Part shown: one piece after another, positions 61,234-64,000 of the stretch
How positions within the stretch are numbered: the first letter of the stretch is position 1
How the letters are laid out: every line of letters starts with the position of its first letter
Notes under the pieces: generated by a model
What the model was told of the DNA's origin: nothing
The model's database searches: none
What the model saw: only the letters and a program-made list of their open reading frames with translations
Made by a program: the position numbers and the translations under genes
Source of the DNA: Streptomyces sp. NBC_00273
GTDB lineage: Bacteria; Actinomycetota; Actinomycetes; Streptomycetales; Streptomycetaceae
Direction: 5' to 3'
DNA: 64,000 nucleotides
Assembly (NCBI RefSeq): GCF_036178145.1
Contig: NZ_CP108067.1
Span: forward strand, 2,232,001 to 2,296,000

Positions 61234-61857
61234 ATGAACTACGGCATCACCACCGCGGCCCTGGCCGGCTTCGGCAGCGGACTCTCCCTCATCGTCGCCA
61301 TCGGCGCGCAGAACGCCTTCGTCCTGCGCCAGGGCGCGCGCCGCCACGCGGTCCTCGCCGTGGTCGCCATCTGCGCCGTCTCCGACGCGGTCCTCATCAC
61401 CCTCGGCGTCGCCGGCGTCGGCGCCTTCGTCACCGCTTGGCCGACCGCCCTGACGGTCGTCGGGCTGGCCGGGGGCGGGTTCCTGATCTGCTACGGGGTC
61501 CTGGCCGCCCGCCGGGTGCTGCGGCCCGCCCCCGGCGCCGCCCTCACCACGGAGGGGGCGACGAGCCGGTCCGCCCGCCGGGCCGTGCTGACCGCTCTGG
61601 CCATGACCTGGCTCAACCCGCACGTCTACCTGGACACCGTGCTGCTCCTCGGCTCCCTCGCCGCCGACCGCGGCGACCTGCGCTGGGCCTTCGCCATCGG
61701 GGCCGTGCTGGCCAGCCTGACCTGGTTCGCCGGTCTGGGCTACGGAGCCCGGCTGCTGAGCGGCCTGCTCGCCCGCCCGGCCGCCTGGCGGGTCCTGGAC
61801 GGGCTCGTGGCTGCGACCATGGTCACCATGGGCGGCCTGCTGCTGGCCCGCGCCTGA
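61234..61857 (+). CDS. lysE: LysE-family basic amino-acid exporter
   Basis: A 207-residue exporter with five or six membrane helices. The family start (AGFGSGLSLIVAIGAQNAFV, then LRQGARR) and ALAMTWLNPHVYLDTVLLLG are diagnostic. It exports lysine or arginine. ATG 61234 is preceded by TACCGT exactly 7 bp upstream and no RBS, so the mRNA is likely leaderless. Control is by the divergent LysR regulator. Confidence 0.93.
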   Translation: MNYGITTAALAGFGSGLSLIVAIGAQNAFVLRQGARRHAVLAVVAICAVSDAVLITLGVAGVGAFVTAWPTALTVVGLAGGGFLICYGVLAARRVLRPAPGAALTTEGATSRSARRAVLTALAMTWLNPHVYLDTVLLLGSLAADRGDLRWAFAIGAVLASLTWFAGLGYGARLLSGLLARPAAWRVLDGLVAATMVTMGGLLLARA

Positions 61858-61937
61858 GTCCGCATGTCGGCGCCGGGCACCCGTCGCGGCCGGGGCATAG
61901 TGCTCGTGGCCGCCGACCCGATCCACAGGAGCCCGCC

Positions 61938-62942
61938 GTGCCCGACCGTCCCTCCCCGCTCGTGGCCGCCACCGGGGTCGTCCTGGACGCGCGCGGGCGG
62001 GTCCTCGTACTGACCACCCCGGGCCGGACGGACCCGCAACTGCCGGGCGGCGCGGTCGATGACACCCAGACCCCGGAGGAAGGGCTCGCCCGGGCGCTGC
62101 GGGAAGGGCTGAACCTCGCCCGGCCGGCAGGCCGGCTGCTGGCGGTGGACTCCCGGCCGCCCGGCACGCCCGGCACGCCCGGCCGCTCCCTGATCGTGCA
62201 CGTCCACCTCGTCGGCCCGCTCCCGGCGGCGGAGGCCGCGGCGATCTCCTTGCCCGTCGGGGAGACGGCCGAGGCGCACTGGCTCCCGCCGGAGGCGGCC
62301 TGCGCGCTGCTGTCCGACCGTGTCGCGCCCCGGCTGCGCGCCGCACTCGCCGCCCTGCACACCGGCTCCTTCGCCCACCTCGTCGACGGGGTGCCCCAGC
62401 CGGGCTCACCGGCCGGTCTGGACCCGGCACGGCGCGTGGCCCTCGAGCACTCGGGCACCCTCGACCCGGCCAGCCACCGGGCCAGCCGCCCCAAGGCGGT
62501 GACCGCGGCGAGCGTGCTGTTCACCGGCTCCGACGGCCGGATCCTGCTGGTGCAGCCCGCGTACGGCAGGTCCGACCGCTGGAACCTGCCCGGCGGCGGC
62601 ATCGACAGCGACCTCGGCGAGATCCCGCGCGCCGCCGCCCGGCGGGAGGTCCACGAGGAGCTCGGCCTCGACCTCGCCCCGGGCCGGCTGCTCGCCGTCA
62701 ACTGGTCCCACAAGCCCGGCCGTCCGGCCCGCATCCGCTTCCTCTACGACGGCGGCGTGCTCGACGCCCCCGCCCTCGCCCGGATCCGGCTGGACCGGAC
62801 CGAGCTGCTCCAGTGGCGCACCGTCACCCCCGCGGAACTCCCCGGCCTGGTCAAACCCGCCCTGCGGCGCCAGATCACCGCCTGCCTGACCGCCCGCGCC
62901 ACGGGCGCCGGCCCGCTGGAACTCCACGCGGGCCGCCCCTGA
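61938..62942 (+). CDS. Tandem Nudix-domain protein
   Basis: A 334-residue protein from GTG 61938 (AGGAG upstream) with two Nudix folds. The N-terminal one (residues about 8-140) has VVLDARGRVLVLTTPGRTDP, but its Nudix box is degenerate (GGAVDDTQTPEEGLARALRE, then GLNL, lacking REVxEE). The C-terminal one (about 185-320) has a near-canonical box GGGIDSDLGEIPRAAARREV, then HEELGL, with one extra residue. The first domain may therefore be structural. Nudix enzymes cleave nucleoside-diphosphate-linked compounds; the substrate is unknown. No operon partner. Confidence 0.85.
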   Translation: MPDRPSPLVAATGVVLDARGRVLVLTTPGRTDPQLPGGAVDDTQTPEEGLARALREGLNLARPAGRLLAVDSRPPGTPGTPGRSLIVHVHLVGPLPAAEAAAISLPVGETAEAHWLPPEAACALLSDRVAPRLRAALAALHTGSFAHLVDGVPQPGSPAGLDPARRVALEHSGTLDPASHRASRPKAVTAASVLFTGSDGRILLVQPAYGRSDRWNLPGGGIDSDLGEIPRAAARREVHEELGLDLAPGRLLAVNWSHKPGRPARIRFLYDGGVLDAPALARIRLDRTELLQWRTVTPAELPGLVKPALRRQITACLTARATGAGPLELHAGRP

Positions 62943-62955
62943 CCGGCGGGCCCGG

Positions 62956-62983
62956 CCGCCGCCGCGCCGGGCCGCGGCGGCGG
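62956..62983 (+). terminator. Terminator after the double Nudix gene
   Basis: CCGCCGCCGCG and its complement CGCGGCGGCGG around CCGGGC, 14 bp past the stop. It overlaps the likely promoter of the next gene. Confidence 0.65.
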
Positions 62984-62999
62984 GGTTACCGTCGGCGGC

Positions 63000-64000
63000 A
63001 TGGACGGTGATCGCCGACGGTGGCGCCAGTGCTTGCTCGGCGGGGCGGTGTTCGCCGTGTGCATGGCGGGCACCACGCTGCCCACCCCCCTGTACGGGCT
63101 CTACCAGGAGAAGTTCGGGTTCTCCGAGTTGGTGGTGACCGTCGTGTACGCCGTGTACGCCTTCGGGGTGATCGGCGTGCTGCTGCTGGCGGGCAACGCC
63201 TCGGACACCGTCGGTAGGCGGCCCGTACTGCTGGCCGGCCTCGCCTTCTCGGCGGCCAGCGCCGTCTCTTTCCTGTGCGCCACCGGCATGGGCTGGCTGT
63301 ACGCGGGCCGGCTGCTGTCGGGACTGTCCGCTGGGCTGTTCACCGGGGCCGCCACGGCCTACGTGATGGAACTGGCGCCGAGGGGCGGCGCCACGCGGGC
63401 CACGTTCGTGGCGACGGCCGCCAACATGGGCGGGCTGGGCTGCGGCCCGCTGCTCGCCGGAGTGCTCGCGCAGTACGCCGCCTGGCCGCTGTACCTGCCG
63501 TTCGTCGTGCACCTCGCGCTGGTGGCCGTCTCGGCCGCCGTCCTGGCGCGGCTCCCCGAGACCGTGCGCGACCGGCAGCCGCTGCGTACCATACGGCCGC
63601 AGCGGCCCGGCCTGCCCCCGCAGGTGCGGTCGGTGTTCGTGCCCGCGGCGATCGCCTCCTTCGTGGGCTTCGCCCTGTTCGGGGTGTTCACCTCGGTCAG
63701 CCCCGCCTTCCTCGCGCAGTCCCTGGACGTGCACAACCGCGCGGTGAGCGGGCTGATCGTCGCCCTGGCCTTCTTCGCCTCGACCGCCGGGCAACTGGCC
63801 GTCGGCCGGGTCGGGGTGGTCCGGTCGCTGCCACTGGGCTGCGCCGGGCTGCTCGCCGGGCTGGCGCTGCTCGCGGGCGCGCTGTGGTGGGACCTGCTGG
63901 CCCTGGTGGTGGCGAGCGCCGTCGTCGGCGGGGCCGGGCAGGGCCTGGCGTTCCGCGGGGCGCTGGCCACGGTGGCCGCGGCCTCGCCGCCGGACCGACG
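63000..64000 (+). CDS. MFS transporter, partial
   Basis: At least 333 residues of a 12-helix major facilitator, cut by the right edge. The N-terminal half shows GTTLPTPLYGLYQEKFGFSE and the cytoplasmic loop GNASDTVGRRPVLLAGLAFS (motif A, D..GRRP). GLFTGAATAYVMELAP follows. It probably exports drugs or small metabolites. ATG 63000 has no RBS; TACCGT lies exactly 7 bp upstream, the same spacing as before lysE, so a leaderless transcript is likely. Confidence 0.88.
   Translation, partial: MDGDRRRWRQCLLGGAVFAVCMAGTTLPTPLYGLYQEKFGFSELVVTVVYAVYAFGVIGVLLLAGNASDTVGRRPVLLAGLAFSAASAVSFLCATGMGWLYAGRLLSGLSAGLFTGAATAYVMELAPRGGATRATFVATAANMGGLGCGPLLAGVLAQYAAWPLYLPFVVHLALVAVSAAVLARLPETVRDRQPLRTIRPQRPGLPPQVRSVFVPAAIASFVGFALFGVFTSVSPAFLAQSLDVHNRAVSGLIVALAFFASTAGQLAVGRVGVVRSLPLGCAGLLAGLALLAGALWWDLLALVVASAVVGGAGQGLAFRGALATVAAASPPDR

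Overview
The window looks like chromosomal DNA of a Streptomyces or a close relative. GC is very high, GTG and TTG starts are frequent, many neighbouring genes overlap by 4 bp (ATGA/GTGA), and there are several Tat and lipoprotein signals. The gene set (GH46 chitosanase, monomeric isocitrate dehydrogenase, CobF, lutABC, a polysaccharide deacetylase-glycosyltransferase fusion) also fits that genus. Both ends are cut inside genes: a peptide-type solute-binding lipoprotein at the left and an MFS transporter at the right.

1-8.7 kb is an agmatine deiminase locus. It has three aguA paralogues: one without a signal, one with a Tat signal, and one with a Tat plus lipobox signal. Two very similar TetR regulators, a Ser/Thr kinase and the relic of a urease operon lie among them. 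Five copies of a 20-bp palindrome (TTGACTGAAAATTCAGTCAA type) precede aguA1, the urease relic, aguA2, the tetR2/kinase divergence and aguA3. The outer half of each forms a TTGACT -35 box, so this looks like one TetR regulon.

8.7-24.4 kb holds a DUF4436 protein; a surface polysaccharide operon (small membrane protein, NodB deacetylase/GT2 fusion, acyltransferase) divergent from a GH16-like lipoprotein; an esterase; GYD and GNAT proteins; a PAP2 membrane enzyme; a flotillin/NfeD-like pair; and a PucR-type regulator.

24.4-36.4 kb is the most unusual part. A TetR gene with a perfect 24-bp palindrome controls a gene whose single reading frame fuses an MFS exporter to an ABC half-exporter through a 15-bp tandem-repeat linker, followed by a partner ABC half-exporter. 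After a terminator and a decayed stretch comes a tightly coupled four-gene operon: a LodA N-half-like protein, a radical SAM/SPASM enzyme, a LodA C-half-like domain fused to a ferritin-like domain, and a flavoprotein. This reads as a split quinone-cofactor (CTQ-type) oxidase with its own maturation enzymes.

36.4-42.2 kb has a secreted NlpC/P60 protein with seven 44-residue repeats, secreted hypotheticals, a TrmB/LuxR-like regulator, and a lower-GC relic of an integrated element next to tRNA-Pro(GGG). 42.2-49.5 kb carries DUF309, VOC, lutCBA, cobF, an aminotransferase, a LysR regulator and a SnoaL-like protein. 49.5-64 kb carries a GH71-like hydrolase, a decayed segment (P-loop-less STAND fragment and an internally deleted formylglycine-generating enzyme), a membrane PemK-like protein, icd, DUF805, chitosanase with a CsnR-like box, CorA, a HTH-TOBE protein, a LysR/LysE pair, a double Nudix protein and an MFS transporter. 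Several genes here show the signature of leaderless transcription.
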